A program made the translations under genes and the position numbers. A stretch of 64,000 nucleotides of DNA from Aquabacterium sp. NJ1 (lineage in GTDB: Bacteria > Pseudomonadota > Gammaproteobacteria > Burkholderiales > Burkholderiaceae_C). The notes below the pieces were generated by a model that was not told the DNA's origin, did no database searches, and was given only the letters and a program-made list of their open reading frames with translations. Positions 51,821 to 60,411 of this stretch are shown piece after piece (positions within the stretch are counted from its first letter, which is position 1; every line of letters starts with the position of its first letter). The stretch lies in contig NZ_JRKM01000001.1 in the NCBI RefSeq assembly GCF_000768065.1, positions 1,178,001-1,242,000 of the forward strand. The letters run 5' to 3'.

Positions 51821-52690
51821 TCAGCGGTTACCCGCGGCCCGGATGGCGGCTTTCGCGGCGGGCTTGCGCCACTCCATGTGCCCCAGGTCCATCATCTGCC
51901 AGCGGCCACCCCAGGTCAGGCCCACCTGCTCGGCCACCTGCCCATAGAGCTGGTAGCCACGCATAGCCCAGGGGTCCTTCTCGGAGATCACGAGCTTGCC
52001 GTCCTTGTAGAAGGCGCAGTCCACCGCCAGGCCGTACTGGTGGTAGCTCTGCCAGGCACCGGCCATGGTCACATTGCTGCCCTTGGCCGCCAGCATGGCC
52101 TGGCGCTCGGGGCTGCGGTAGCCCTCCAGCAGCGCCATCTCGTAGCCGTGCTCCTCTTTCATGATCTTGAACACGGCCAGGACACGTTGCACGAACTCGG
52201 CATCCATCTGATCCCAGCGGCGGTCGGCGCTCGACAGCATCGGGCGCACGATCTCGACCTCGGCCGTGGTGAACACGGCCGGCGGCAAGGGGGGCGGCGG
52301 CACCAGTTGCTCACCGGCCAGCAGATGCGCCACCTGTCGGTTGCCTGGGTCGACCCGGTCATCAAAACCATCCAGTGCACGCGGGCCATGCAGGCTCCAG
52401 CCCAGCACCATCAGCACCGGGGCCAGCAGCAAGAGCACGCTGCCCACGGCCCACATCCAGCGTGCCTGCCACCAGGCCTGCGCAGCCTGGGCCTGCCCGA
52501 GCACACCACCCACCACGGCCTCACGCCCCGACTGCACCTGGCGCCCCCATGACTGCCCGCGCCGGGCGCCGCGGCGAGACCAGCTCAGGCAAGCCTCGCG
52601 CAAACGATCACGCCAATGCGGAAAGGCCCGCAGCGCCAGCACGCCGCAGCCCAGCAGAAAAGCCAACCATAACCACCCTGTTCGCACCAT
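51821..52690 (-). CDS. M15-family membrane peptidase, TagX-like
   Basis: This is a 289-residue protein. A hydrophobic start (residues 4-20) and a second helix (about 79-100, MWAVGSVLLLLAPVLMVLGWSL) anchor it, with a periplasmic catalytic domain from about 145. Zinc ligands of the M15/VanY family are visible: His217 and Asp224 in SYHQYGLAVDCAF, and His271 in LGHMEW, with YRSPERQ at 191-197 as the substrate-side motif. These enzymes cut peptide stems of peptidoglycan. In Acinetobacter a similar enzyme, TagX, is an L,D-endopeptidase needed for T6SS assembly. Here it sits 133 bases before the PAAR gene on the same strand. An effector role is the alternative. Confidence 0.85.
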   Translation of the reverse strand: MVRTGWLWLAFLLGCGVLALRAFPHWRDRLREACLSWSRRGARRGQSWGRQVQSGREAVVGGVLGQAQAAQAWWQARWMWAVGSVLLLLAPVLMVLGWSLHGPRALDGFDDRVDPGNRQVAHLLAGEQLVPPPPLPPAVFTTAEVEIVRPMLSSADRRWDQMDAEFVQRVLAVFKIMKEEHGYEMALLEGYRSPERQAMLAAKGSNVTMAGAWQSYHQYGLAVDCAFYKDGKLVISEKDPWAMRGYQLYGQVAEQVGLTWGGRWQMMDLGHMEWRKPAAKAAIRAAGNR

Positions 52691-52790
52691 TTTTGTAACT
52701 ATTGTTTGCTGACTGCTGGCCACCCCATGACGCCGAAGACCAGCCGTCCTTAGAATCCGCCGATTACGCAAAGAACCTAGGGAGACCGGC

Positions 52791-53732
52791 TTGAGCCAGC
52801 ACAGCGGTGGGCGATCTGCCCGCCACCTCACACCAGACAAACCCGGCCGTCCCAGCCTGGATCGCCCCAGCCTGTTTGCAGGCATGGACAACGAGCCCAG
52901 CAGCTTTGACGGCGACACGCAGCGCGTGCGCATTCTATCGACGCTGGAATCAACCCGCCGCCCCGCGCGCGGCCCGATGAAGATCCATGGCATCACGAAG
53001 AAGAAGCGCAGCAACTGGCAGACCAAGGCTTTGCTGGGCCTGATGGCCGTGGGCGTGCTGAGCCTGCTGGCCAGTTTCGTGATGGTTCTGGTGAACGGGC
53101 ACGCCGCTTCGTCCAAGGCAGATGCGGCCGATCAGGCGCCAGCGGACCATCGCGAGGCCACCAGGCCTGCCGCCCCCCCCCGCGTCAGCCCGGACAACCC
53201 GCTGGCCGCCCTGGTCGCGCCACCGCCAGCGCGCACGGCGGCCATCGCGCCAACACGCACCGAGCAAGCTGCGGTGATCGAGAACGTGGCCATTGCCACG
53301 CCTGTGATCAACCATGGTGCCAACCCTGCCCCTGCAAAATTGAACACCGAGGCCAAGGCAGCGTCGGCCCTGCCTGTCGTGCCCAAGTCGTCGGTCATCG
53401 CCACAACCGCCGCCGCAACAACCGCCACAGCCAAAGCCGAACCCGCCAAGCCCACCGTGCTGGCCATGGCCACGCCCACCTCACAAGACACCAGCAAGCA
53501 AGCCAGGCCCGCCGCACCCGCAGGCAAGCGCCCTCAGGCAAGCAGCCGCAATGATGAAGACGTGGCCCTGCTGGAAGCCATGTTTGCCCACACCCGCCCC
53601 CGCCCGGTCGTTGAATCTGCGGCGGATGAAATCAAGCGCCGCTGCAGCAGCCTGAGCGGCCCGGAGGCCGCCACCTGCCGTGCACGCGTCTGCGTCCAGA
53701 ACCCCACTGCGGCGGTCTGCCACCAGGACTGA
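52791..53732 (+). CDS. Membrane-anchored alanine/proline-rich protein near T6SS genes
   Basis: This is a 313-residue protein of unknown function. A hydrophilic cytosolic segment (1-79) with a basic patch KITKKKR-like before it leads to one membrane helix (about 80-101, ALLGLMAVGVLSLLASFVMVLV). An Ala/Pro/Thr-rich stalk (about 105-245) follows, and a small C-terminal domain with four cysteines (RRCSSLSGPEAATCRARVCVQNPTAAVCHQD) that could form two disulfides. The start is TTG, chosen because AGGGAG lies six bases before it. It is divergent from the M15 peptidase gene. The layout is like TonB/TolA-type envelope-spanning linkers, but no family match is recognised. Confidence 0.75.
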   Translation: MSQHSGGRSARHLTPDKPGRPSLDRPSLFAGMDNEPSSFDGDTQRVRILSTLESTRRPARGPMKIHGITKKKRSNWQTKALLGLMAVGVLSLLASFVMVLVNGHAASSKADAADQAPADHREATRPAAPPRVSPDNPLAALVAPPPARTAAIAPTRTEQAAVIENVAIATPVINHGANPAPAKLNTEAKAASALPVVPKSSVIATTAAATTATAKAEPAKPTVLAMATPTSQDTSKQARPAAPAGKRPQASSRNDEDVALLEAMFAHTRPRPVVESAADEIKRRCSSLSGPEAATCRARVCVQNPTAAVCHQD

Positions 53733-53854
53733 ACAAACCCTGTTCACGGCCAGATTGCGCGCCCAGGCGTGCAACTGCAATCCGGACAAGCAACAAGGTT
53801 GTCCCGCGCTTGTTAGCATCGAGGGTCTGTCATCCCCCTGTCATTGGACGCGCC

Positions 53855-54610
53855 ATGACCACTCCCTCGCTCAGAGCCATCGATACCACCAAGCCGGAAG
53901 CCCCCACCACGGAGGCATCCGAGCACGAGGGTGTGCCGGTTTCCATCAAGATCCGCGAGCGCATCAAGGCTGCGCAAAAGCGCTTCCACGCCAACGACAA
54001 CATCGCCGAGTTCATCGAGCCGGGTGAGCTGGACAAGCTGCTTGACGAGGTGCAGGCCAAGATGAACACCGTGCTCGCCAGCCTGGTGATCGACACCGAC
54101 AGCGACCACAACACGCAGGACACGGCCCGCCGCGTGGCCAAGATGTACCTCAACGAAATCTTCCGCGGCCGCTACCACGCTGCCCCCTCGGTCACGGAAT
54201 TTCCCAATGCGGAAAGGCTCAACGAGCTGATGATCGTGGGCCCGATCACCGTGCGCAGCGCCTGCTCGCACCACCTGTGCCCCATCATCGGCCGGGTCTG
54301 GATCGGGGTGATGCCCAACGAGCACTCCAACCTGATCGGCCTGTCCAAGTACGCGCGCCTGATCGACTGGATCATGAGCCGCCCGCAGATTCAGGAAGAA
54401 GCCGTGACCCAGGTGGCCGACGTGCTGCAATCTCACATGAACCCTGATGGCCTGGCCGTGGTCATGGAGGCCGACCACTTCTGCATGCACTGGCGCGGCG
54501 TCAAGGACATGGACTCCAAGATGATCAACAGCGTCATGCGCGGCTCCTTCCTCAAGGACCCGAATCTGCGGCGAGAATTCCTTTCGCTGGTCAACCACAA
54601 GAAAGGCTGA
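53855..54610 (+). CDS. folE: GTP cyclohydrolase I
   Basis: This 251-residue enzyme opens GTP to 7,8-dihydroneopterin triphosphate, the first step of folate and pterin synthesis. The zinc ligands are in SACSHHLCPIIGRVW (Cys and His) and in DHFCMHWRGVKD (Cys). Other motifs are DTARRVAKMYLNEIF, VWIGVMPNEHSNLIGLSKYARL and VADVLQSHMNPDGLAVVMEA. The N-terminus has about 50 extra residues compared with E. coli, acidic and threonine-rich. The SACSHHLC zinc loop differs from the usual MCEHHLLP and marks a distinct subfamily. A BLUF photoreceptor gene starts six bases downstream. Confidence 0.95.
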   Translation: MTTPSLRAIDTTKPEAPTTEASEHEGVPVSIKIRERIKAAQKRFHANDNIAEFIEPGELDKLLDEVQAKMNTVLASLVIDTDSDHNTQDTARRVAKMYLNEIFRGRYHAAPSVTEFPNAERLNELMIVGPITVRSACSHHLCPIIGRVWIGVMPNEHSNLIGLSKYARLIDWIMSRPQIQEEAVTQVADVLQSHMNPDGLAVVMEADHFCMHWRGVKDMDSKMINSVMRGSFLKDPNLRREFLSLVNHKKG

Positions 54611-54615
54611 GCCCC

Positions 54616-55044
54616 ATGTTGGTACGTCTGCTGTATGCCAGCCGCGCGGCTGAGGCCCTCACCCCTGAAATCGTGGACAGCATCCTGGCTGCTTCGCGCA
54701 AGGGCAACCCGGCCTTGGGCATCACGGGCTTGCTCTGCTACAGCGGCGACATCTTCATGCAGGTGCTCGAAGGTGGTCGTGATGCGGTCAGCCAGCTGTA
54801 CAACGCCATCAGCCAGGACCCGCGCCACCGCGATGTCGTGCTGCTGAGCTACGAAGAGATCACCGAGCGCCGCTTTGCCGGCTGGACCATGGGCCAGGTC
54901 AACCTGGCGCGCGTCAACCCCTCGATCCTGCTGAAGTACTCCGAACGCCCGGTGCTGGACCCCTACGCGGTGTCGGGCAAAGTGTCGATCGCGCTGCTCG
55001 AAGAGCTGATCGCCACGGCCTCCATCGTGTCGCGGCCTTGCTGA
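54616..55044 (+). CDS. BLUF-domain blue-light sensor
   Basis: This is a 142-residue short BLUF protein that binds FAD. The light-reactive residues align with AppA at a constant offset of 14: Tyr7, Asn31 (SRKGNPALGITGLL), Gln49 (IFMQVLEGG), Trp90 and Met92 (GWTMG). All are present, so a functional photocycle is expected. No output domain follows; the C-terminal helix (about 115-140) would signal to a partner. It starts six bases after folE with a strong context and overlaps the next gene by seven bases, so light sensing is built into this operon. Confidence 0.94.
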   Translation: MLVRLLYASRAAEALTPEIVDSILAASRKGNPALGITGLLCYSGDIFMQVLEGGRDAVSQLYNAISQDPRHRDVVLLSYEEITERRFAGWTMGQVNLARVNPSILLKYSERPVLDPYAVSGKVSIALLEELIATASIVSRPC

Positions 55045-55973
55045 ACACGCCCTCATCCAGCCCCGCCCAGTTGCTGGGCCTGGACTTCAGCTGCGCACCC
55101 AGCAAACGCAAACCGCTGACCCTGGCCTGGGGGCGCCGAGCCGGGCACGTCGTCAAGCTCGACCGGGTGGACGAGTTGCCCACGCTCACCGAGCTGGAGG
55201 GCTTGCTCGCACCTGATCACCCGGAGCTGGGCCAAGGCTTCGTGATGGGCTGCGACTTCCCCTTTGGCCTGCCCAAACCCTTTGTCGACGCCTTGTGCGC
55301 GCATGGGCCCGGCGAGTTGCCTACACTGTTGGCCAAGCTGGATGACCCAGCCCAAGGCCAGACCACGGACCGCCTGATTCAAGCCCTGCATCGCCACTGC
55401 GGCAACCGCGCTGGCTTTCAGAACCTGATCGACACCTGGGGCCAAAGCTGGCACACCGATCGCCCCGCCGGCAGCAAACTGCTGCACCGCCCTACCGACC
55501 AGGCTGCACCGGGCACCTCCAGCACCAGCCCGCTGCAGACGCGTTATGTGCCCGTGGGCAAGATGTACTTCGAAGGCATGGCCCGGCTGGTTGAGGCCAA
55601 CATCACCCTGCCCGGCTTGCGCCAAGGACGCCCCCAAGCCGTCGCGTTCGAAGCCTACCCCGGCTTGCTCGCCAGCGATTTGCTGGGCAAGCGCAGCTAC
55701 AAGAGCGAGACCGACGCAACCAACGAACGCCTCATCGCCCGCATGGACCTGGTCGACGCGCTGGAACAAGGCCGCAGCCGCCTGGGCCTGCGGCTCAAGC
55801 TCAGCCCCGCCCAAAGGGATCAACTCGTGTCAGACCCCAAAGGCGACCGCCTGGACGCCGCCTTGTGCCTGATGCTGGCGGGCTGGGCGCATCAGCAGCA
55901 CGAGCAAGGCGCAGCCCTTTGGGGCATGCCCAGCAACGTCAACCCCATCGAAGGATGGATACTCTCGGCATGA
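55038..55973 (+). CDS. DUF429-like predicted nuclease-fold protein
   Basis: This is a 311-residue protein. LLGLDFSCAPSKRKPLTLAW at the start, FVMGCDFPFGLP, AFEAYPGLLA and GDRLDAALCLMLAGW near the end follow the pattern of DUF429 (RNase H-like fold) proteins, including spaced Asp residues that could bind metal. No function is established. The start is a TTG at 55038 that overlaps the BLUF stop; no other start exists before the conserved core. Its end overlaps the mutarotase gene by four bases (ATGA). It is the third gene of the folE-BLUF operon. Confidence 0.8.
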   Translation: MLNTPSSSPAQLLGLDFSCAPSKRKPLTLAWGRRAGHVVKLDRVDELPTLTELEGLLAPDHPELGQGFVMGCDFPFGLPKPFVDALCAHGPGELPTLLAKLDDPAQGQTTDRLIQALHRHCGNRAGFQNLIDTWGQSWHTDRPAGSKLLHRPTDQAAPGTSSTSPLQTRYVPVGKMYFEGMARLVEANITLPGLRQGRPQAVAFEAYPGLLASDLLGKRSYKSETDATNERLIARMDLVDALEQGRSRLGLRLKLSPAQRDQLVSDPKGDRLDAALCLMLAGWAHQQHEQGAALWGMPSNVNPIEGWILSA

Positions 55974-56830
55974 GCGACTTGATTTTCCCGATGACCGAGG
56001 TGCTGGGCCAACCAGCTGTGCGCGTACAAGCCCCCGATGGGGCGCAAGCCATTGTGCTGCTGCACGGTGGCCATGTGGTGTCCTGGATCCCTGCGGGCGG
56101 CCGCGAACAGCTGTACCTGTCCCCCCAGGCTGTGGCCGGCCCAGGCCAGGCCGTGCGCGGCGGCGTGCCCGTGATCTTCCCTCAGTTCGAACAACGCGGC
56201 CCGGACACCAGCCTGCCCCGCCATGGCCTGGCGCGCACCCGCACCTGGGCTGTGGAGAGCAGCAGCCGCGCCAAGGACCACGCTCAACTGACCCTCGCGC
56301 TGGACGACAACGCCGAGACCCGCGCCCTGTGGCCACACAGCTTCACGCTGGAGTTGACCGTGTCGATCAGCGGCCAGCGGCTGGATCTGGAGCTCTACGC
56401 CCACAACCCTGGCGAGACCAGCTGGCCTTTTGCTGCTGCCCTGCACACCTACCTGGCCGTGCCCGACCTGTCGCAAGCCCGACTGCAAGGGCTGGAGGGC
56501 TGCCACTATGTGGACAGCCTGACCGGTGGCGAAACAGTGGAAGACCACCCTGAGAAACGCTTCTCCGGTGAGGTGGACCGCATCTACGCCAAGGCCCGCA
56601 ACCTGCTGCTGCGCGACGGCCCGCGCCGCCTGGCCATCGAGGCCGACCAGCTGCCTGATGTCGTGCTGTGGAACCCCGGCCCGGACAAATGCGCCGCGCT
56701 CAAGGACATGCCGCCAGACGGCTGGCAGCACATGCTGTGCGTGGAGGGTGGCAACATCCTGGAGCCCATCACCCTGGGCCCGGACGAGAGCTGGAGCGGC
56801 CGCCAGAGCTTCACGCTGCTGGCGTCCTGA
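55970..56830 (+). CDS. D-hexose-6-phosphate mutarotase (YeaD-like)
   Basis: This is a 286-residue aldose 1-epimerase-fold enzyme. The YeaD-subfamily text is clear: LLHGGHVVSWIPAGGREQLYLSP, GGVPVIFPQF, LPRHGLARTRTW (catalytic His), ALHTYLAVPDL (second His) and MLCVEGGNILEP (catalytic Glu). It would speed anomer exchange of glucose-6-phosphate or a related sugar phosphate. The ATG overlaps the stop of the DUF429-like gene. It ends 30 bases from the convergent SCO1 gene. Its link with the folE-BLUF genes is by operon only. Confidence 0.92.
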   Translation: MSDLIFPMTEVLGQPAVRVQAPDGAQAIVLLHGGHVVSWIPAGGREQLYLSPQAVAGPGQAVRGGVPVIFPQFEQRGPDTSLPRHGLARTRTWAVESSSRAKDHAQLTLALDDNAETRALWPHSFTLELTVSISGQRLDLELYAHNPGETSWPFAAALHTYLAVPDLSQARLQGLEGCHYVDSLTGGETVEDHPEKRFSGEVDRIYAKARNLLLRDGPRRLAIEADQLPDVVLWNPGPDKCAALKDMPPDGWQHMLCVEGGNILEPITLGPDESWSGRQSFTLLAS

Positions 56831-56860
56831 TCGTGCGCGGCCTGATCGGCACGCTGCCGA

Positions 56861-57499
56861 TCAGTGCTTCGCCTGGGCCAGCAGCTGCCGGATGTCGGCC
56901 GTGAGATCCTCGACCTTCATGCCGTAGCGCACGAACAGGCGCACCTGGCCTTCAGGGTCGAACACGAAGGCACCCGCGGTGTGGTCCATGGTGTAGCTGC
57001 CGTTCTTGGTGGGCACCTTCTGGTAGAACACCTTGAACTCCTGCGCCGTGGCCTCGGTCTGCGCCAGCGAGCCACGCAGGCCCACAAAGCTCGGGTCCAT
57101 GTTCTGCAGATAGGCCTTGAGCACCTCGGGCGTATCGCGCTCCGGGTCTACGCTCACGAACACGCCTTGCAGGCGCTCGCCATCGGCACCCAGCCGCTTG
57201 CGGACCTCGGCCAGCTCGGCCATGGTCGTGGGGCACACGTCAGGGCATTGCGTGAAGCCGAAAAACACGAACAGCACCTTGCCCTTGAAATCAGCAAGCT
57301 GGCGCGGTTTGCCGTTGTAATCGGTCAGCGAAAGCTTGCGGGCGTAGTTCGCACCGGTGATGTCCACGGCGTTGAACTTGGCCTGAGGGGTGTCGGCCTT
57401 GGGCGCAGGCGCACCGGGCTTGTCACACGCAGCCAGAGACAAGGCGGCCAGGCCGGCCAGCAACACCTTGCGGCGTGTCGAAGAATAAATTGGTGGCAT
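56861..57499 (-). CDS. SCO1/SenC copper chaperone for cytochrome oxidase
   Basis: This is a 212-residue lipoprotein or membrane-anchored periplasmic protein. The start SSTRRKVLLAGLAALSLAACDKP contains a lipobox (LAAC). The thioredoxin-fold domain keeps the copper/redox pair in QCPDVCP and the third ligand His in TMDHTAGAF. It delivers copper to the CuA site of subunit II. It is the last gene of the minus-strand heme A assembly cluster, nine bases after ctaB. Confidence 0.95.
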   Translation of the reverse strand: MPPIYSSTRRKVLLAGLAALSLAACDKPGAPAPKADTPQAKFNAVDITGANYARKLSLTDYNGKPRQLADFKGKVLFVFFGFTQCPDVCPTTMAELAEVRKRLGADGERLQGVFVSVDPERDTPEVLKAYLQNMDPSFVGLRGSLAQTEATAQEFKVFYQKVPTKNGSYTMDHTAGAFVFDPEGQVRLFVRYGMKVEDLTADIRQLLAQAKH

Positions 57500-57507
57500 G
57501 AGCTTGC

Positions 57508-58434
57508 TCAGATCGTCCAGTAATGATCGACCAGCAAGGCGGCAAACAACAGCATCAGGTAGATGATGGAGAAGCGGAAAGTCTTGCGGGCCAGCTCGTC
57601 ACTGTAACGCCGCCACAGCGCAAAAGCGTAAGCCAGGAATGCCAGGCCCAGGCTCAGCGCGGACCACAGGTAGATCCAGCTGCTCATGCCGTAGATGAAG
57701 GGAAGCAAACTGCCCGCCAGCAGGATCACCGTGTACAGCAGCACATGCAGGCGCGTGAACGCGTTGCCATGGGTCACCGGCAGCATGGGCAAGCCGGCGC
57801 GGGCATAGTCCTCGACGCGGTAGAGCGCCAGCGCCCAGAAGTGCGGCGGCGTCCACAGGAAGATGATCAGGCACAGCATCAGCGCCTCGGGCTCGACCGC
57901 ACCACGCATGGCGGCCCAGCCCAGCACCGGCGGCATGGCCCCCGATGCACCGCCGATCACGATGTTCTGCGGCGTCAAGGGCTTGAGCACCACCGTGTAG
58001 ATCACGGCGTAACCCACGAAGGTGCCCAGCGTCAGCCACATGGTGAGCGCGTTCACCCAGATGGCCAGGATGGCCATGCCGACGCCGCACAGCACGGCAC
58101 TGAAGCTCAGCGTCTGCCAGAGGGTCAGCTCGCCGCGTGCGGTGGGGCGCCAGGCCGTGCGCTTCATGCGGGCATCGATGCCCTGCTCGATCAGGCAGTT
58201 GAACGCAGCGGCCGCGCCGGCCACCAGCCAGATGCCGATGCAGGCCGCCAGCGCGGTAAGCGCCTCCGATGTGCTGGGCATGCCTGGCACAGCCAGCAAC
58301 ATGCCAATGACCGCGCAAAACACAATCAGCTGCACCACGCGGGGCTTGGTCAGCACATAGAACTGCCGGAACCTCGATGGCACGGGGGGTGACGCGCCAA
58401 GCTCGTTGGCGGGAGAAGCGATTGCGTCAGACAT
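57508..58434 (-). CDS. ctaB: Heme O synthase (protoheme IX farnesyltransferase)
   Basis: This is a 308-residue polytopic prenyltransferase of the UbiA superfamily with nine predicted helices. It adds a farnesyl group to protoheme. The prenyl-diphosphate site reads [24 protein letters not shown], and [28 protein letters not shown] and [28 protein letters not shown] follow as in CyoE/CtaB. The next enzyme, heme A synthase, is encoded immediately upstream, 27 bases away. Confidence 0.97.
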   Translation of the reverse strand: MSDAIASPANELGASPPVPSRFRQFYVLTKPRVVQLIVFCAVIGMLLAVPGMPSTSEALTALAACIGIWLVAGAAAAFNCLIEQGIDARMKRTAWRPTARGELTLWQTLSFSAVLCGVGMAILAIWVNALTMWLTLGTFVGYAVIYTVVLKPLTPQNIVIGGASGAMPPVLGWAAMRGAVEPEALMLCLIIFLWTPPHFWALALYRVEDYARAGLPMLPVTHGNAFTRLHVLLYTVILLAGSLLPFIYGMSSWIYLWSALSLGLAFLAYAFALWRRYSDELARKTFRFSIIYLMLLFAALLVDHYWTI

Positions 58435-58461
58435 GCATGAACTCTGGAATCTGGATAGCCA

Positions 58462-59709
58462 CTATGAGGACGACGCCTGTGGCTCGCCAGCGTGAAGTCC
58501 CTGATGCGGCCGAGCGTTCAAGCTGCGTGGCCCAGTGCTGGCCTGACCGGACCGCGCATTCGCCCGGGGCGACACGCAGATCAGCACACGCACCAGCCGC
58601 CAGACCAGCAAAGCCGCACCCAGGGTGTGCGCCAGTGCGGCCACCAGCGGCCAGCCCAGCACCACATTGCTCAAGCCGCTGAGCAGTTGCCAGCCCGCCA
58701 GCAGCCACAGGATGCGGCCATCGTGACGCCAGGGATGGTCACCCTGCGCACCCGCCTGTGCCGTGATCGACCAGCGGCGTAAAAGGGCCCCGAATGTTAC
58801 CAGAGCAAGCAAAACCACCACCGCCACCAGGCGATGCAGCACGTGGATCGCCGTGAGCGCGGGCAGCGTGATGAAGGCCCCCTGGCCATCGCCGCCCAGC
58901 GGTCTCAGCAGATGAAAACCCATGCGGAAATCCATCTCCGGCCACCATTGCCCCTGGCACATGGGCACCTCGGTGCAAGCCAGCACGGCGTAATTGGTGC
59001 TGACCCAGGCGCCCAGCGCGATCTGCAGGGCCAGCAAGGCCAGCACCGCCCAGCCCAGCCTGCGCAAAGGCGCGCGCTGCCAGCTCAGGCGCAAGGCTGG
59101 CGGCAGTTGGACGACTTCCAGCACACGCACCTGTGCCGTCAGCAGGCCCACGCCCAGCATGGCGCCAATGAGGTGGCCCGTCACGATGATGGGCTGAAGC
59201 TTGAGCGTCACAGTCAGCGCGCCGAATGCGCCTTGCGCGCACACCCAGATGAAAGCCGCCGTGGCCCAACAGGGCGACAAGGCCCCTGCGCGCCCACGCA
59301 TCCACCAGGCCAGGGCCATCAGCGCGGTGATCAGCGCCCCCACGGCGGTGGCCAGGTAGCGGTGCACCATCTCGATCCACGCCTTGCTCTGGGAAACCGG
59401 GCCCGTCGGCAGCGCCGCATGCGCAGCGCTGATCTGATCGTGCGCGGCAAAAGGGCTGGTCTCACCGTAGCAGCCCGGCCAATCGGGGCAACCCAGGCCG
59501 GAATCGGTCAAGCGCGTGAAGGCACCAAACACCACCAGATCGATGGTCAGAAACAGGGTGAGCACGGTCAGCACCCGCTGCCAGGCAGGCCAGCCCTGCA
59601 AGCCTTGCCTGCGGGCACGCAGCGCCACCACGCTCGCGGGCAACAGGGCCAGCAAGGCGCCCAGCAGGGCTACTTCCAGTGCGGGGTTCAGATTGATCAG
59701 GCCAAGCAT
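58462..59709 (-). CDS. ctaA: Heme A synthase (COX15/CtaA)
   Basis: This is a 415-residue polytopic enzyme that oxidises the C8 methyl of heme O to give heme A. Eight helices in two similar four-helix halves carry heme-ligand histidines (EMVHRYLATAVGALI, TGHLIGAMLG, IHVLHRLVAVVVL, and AALAHTLGAALL). The extracytoplasmic loop keeps CPDWPGCYGE and the CTEVPMCQGQWWP cysteine pair typical of this type. The C-terminus has about 35 extra basic residues after the last helix. It is in an operon with ctaB and SCO1. Confidence 0.96.
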   Translation of the reverse strand: MLGLINLNPALEVALLGALLALLPASVVALRARRQGLQGWPAWQRVLTVLTLFLTIDLVVFGAFTRLTDSGLGCPDWPGCYGETSPFAAHDQISAAHAALPTGPVSQSKAWIEMVHRYLATAVGALITALMALAWWMRGRAGALSPCWATAAFIWVCAQGAFGALTVTLKLQPIIVTGHLIGAMLGVGLLTAQVRVLEVVQLPPALRLSWQRAPLRRLGWAVLALLALQIALGAWVSTNYAVLACTEVPMCQGQWWPEMDFRMGFHLLRPLGGDGQGAFITLPALTAIHVLHRLVAVVVLLALVTFGALLRRWSITAQAGAQGDHPWRHDGRILWLLAGWQLLSGLSNVVLGWPLVAALAHTLGAALLVWRLVRVLICVSPRANARSGQASTGPRSLNARPHQGLHAGEPQASSS

Positions 59710-59724
59710 GCGCCTTGTGTCCTC

Positions 59725-60411
59725 TCAGCGCCCCGGTTCATCCCAGGACTCGTTGGCCTTCATCAGGCGCGCCAGGTCCTTCTTGATCCGCGAGGGGTCG
59801 GCATCCACGGGGAAGCGCATCATCCAGTCGCCACGGGGGTCGACCAGATAAAGGTGTGCATCCAGGGCCTGCCCCTCCTGCGGTGCCAGCCACCGCGCGA
59901 GGTCGACCGGCGAGGTCCGCAGCACCCAGGCGTTCTTCAAGCCTTCCTGCAACGCCGCACGCACCGGAGCCTGATCCGTGATCAACCAGACCCGGTCCAG
60001 GCGATCCTTGTCCTTGCCCAGCGTCTCGCGCAACTGGCGTTGCAGATACAGGTGCTGCTCGCAACGCTGGTCGCAGGCGCCACTCGCCACCGTCACCAAC
60101 AGCCATTGCCCTTTGAGCGAGGCCGCCTTGACCTCATGCCCTTGCTGATCCAGCAGCGGCAAATTGGCGTCAGAAGGCATCGGCCTGGGCGGCGTGATCA
60201 AGGTGCCGTAGTTGACGCGGCCCTGCGGCTTGATCACGTAGTAGGTGAAGTACGACGCCACCACGGGGGCCGCGCACACGGCCCACACCAGCAGCATCTT
60301 CAGGCGGCCTGCGCGCGTGCGCTGCGCGGGTTCTTCGCTGGCGGGCGTGGGCATGCTGTGCACGCTCAACTGGATCATGGGATCGGCCTGCGCGGTATCA
60401 GGATGGGACAT
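59725..60411 (-). CDS. Membrane-anchored thioredoxin-like protein of cytochrome oxidase cluster
   Basis: This is a 228-residue protein. One helix (about 37-60, LLVWAVCAAPVVASYFTYYVI) anchors a periplasmic domain. The domain has the order of a SCO/thioredoxin fold (KGQWLLVTVASGACDQRCEQHLYLQRQLR, with a CDQRC pair; DRVWLITD; LYLVDPRGDWMMRF). It is a conserved member of this cluster in Burkholderiales and may help reduce or load copper, as judged from the Cys pair and context. The ATG at 60411 overlaps the surf1 end by 14 bases; an in-frame longer version starts inside surf1. The function is not established. Confidence 0.85.
   Translation of the reverse strand: MSHPDTAQADPMIQLSVHSMPTPASEEPAQRTRAGRLKMLLVWAVCAAPVVASYFTYYVIKPQGRVNYGTLITPPRPMPSDANLPLLDQQGHEVKAASLKGQWLLVTVASGACDQRCEQHLYLQRQLRETLGKDKDRLDRVWLITDQAPVRAALQEGLKNAWVLRTSPVDLARWLAPQEGQALDAHLYLVDPRGDWMMRFPVDADPSRIKKDLARLMKANESWDEPGR

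Noticed and set aside
53784-53804. GGACAA/TTGTCC inverted repeat upstream of folE as an operator
   Set aside because: Six-base arms with a nine-base spacer are expected by chance in this window, and no regulator gene is adjacent.
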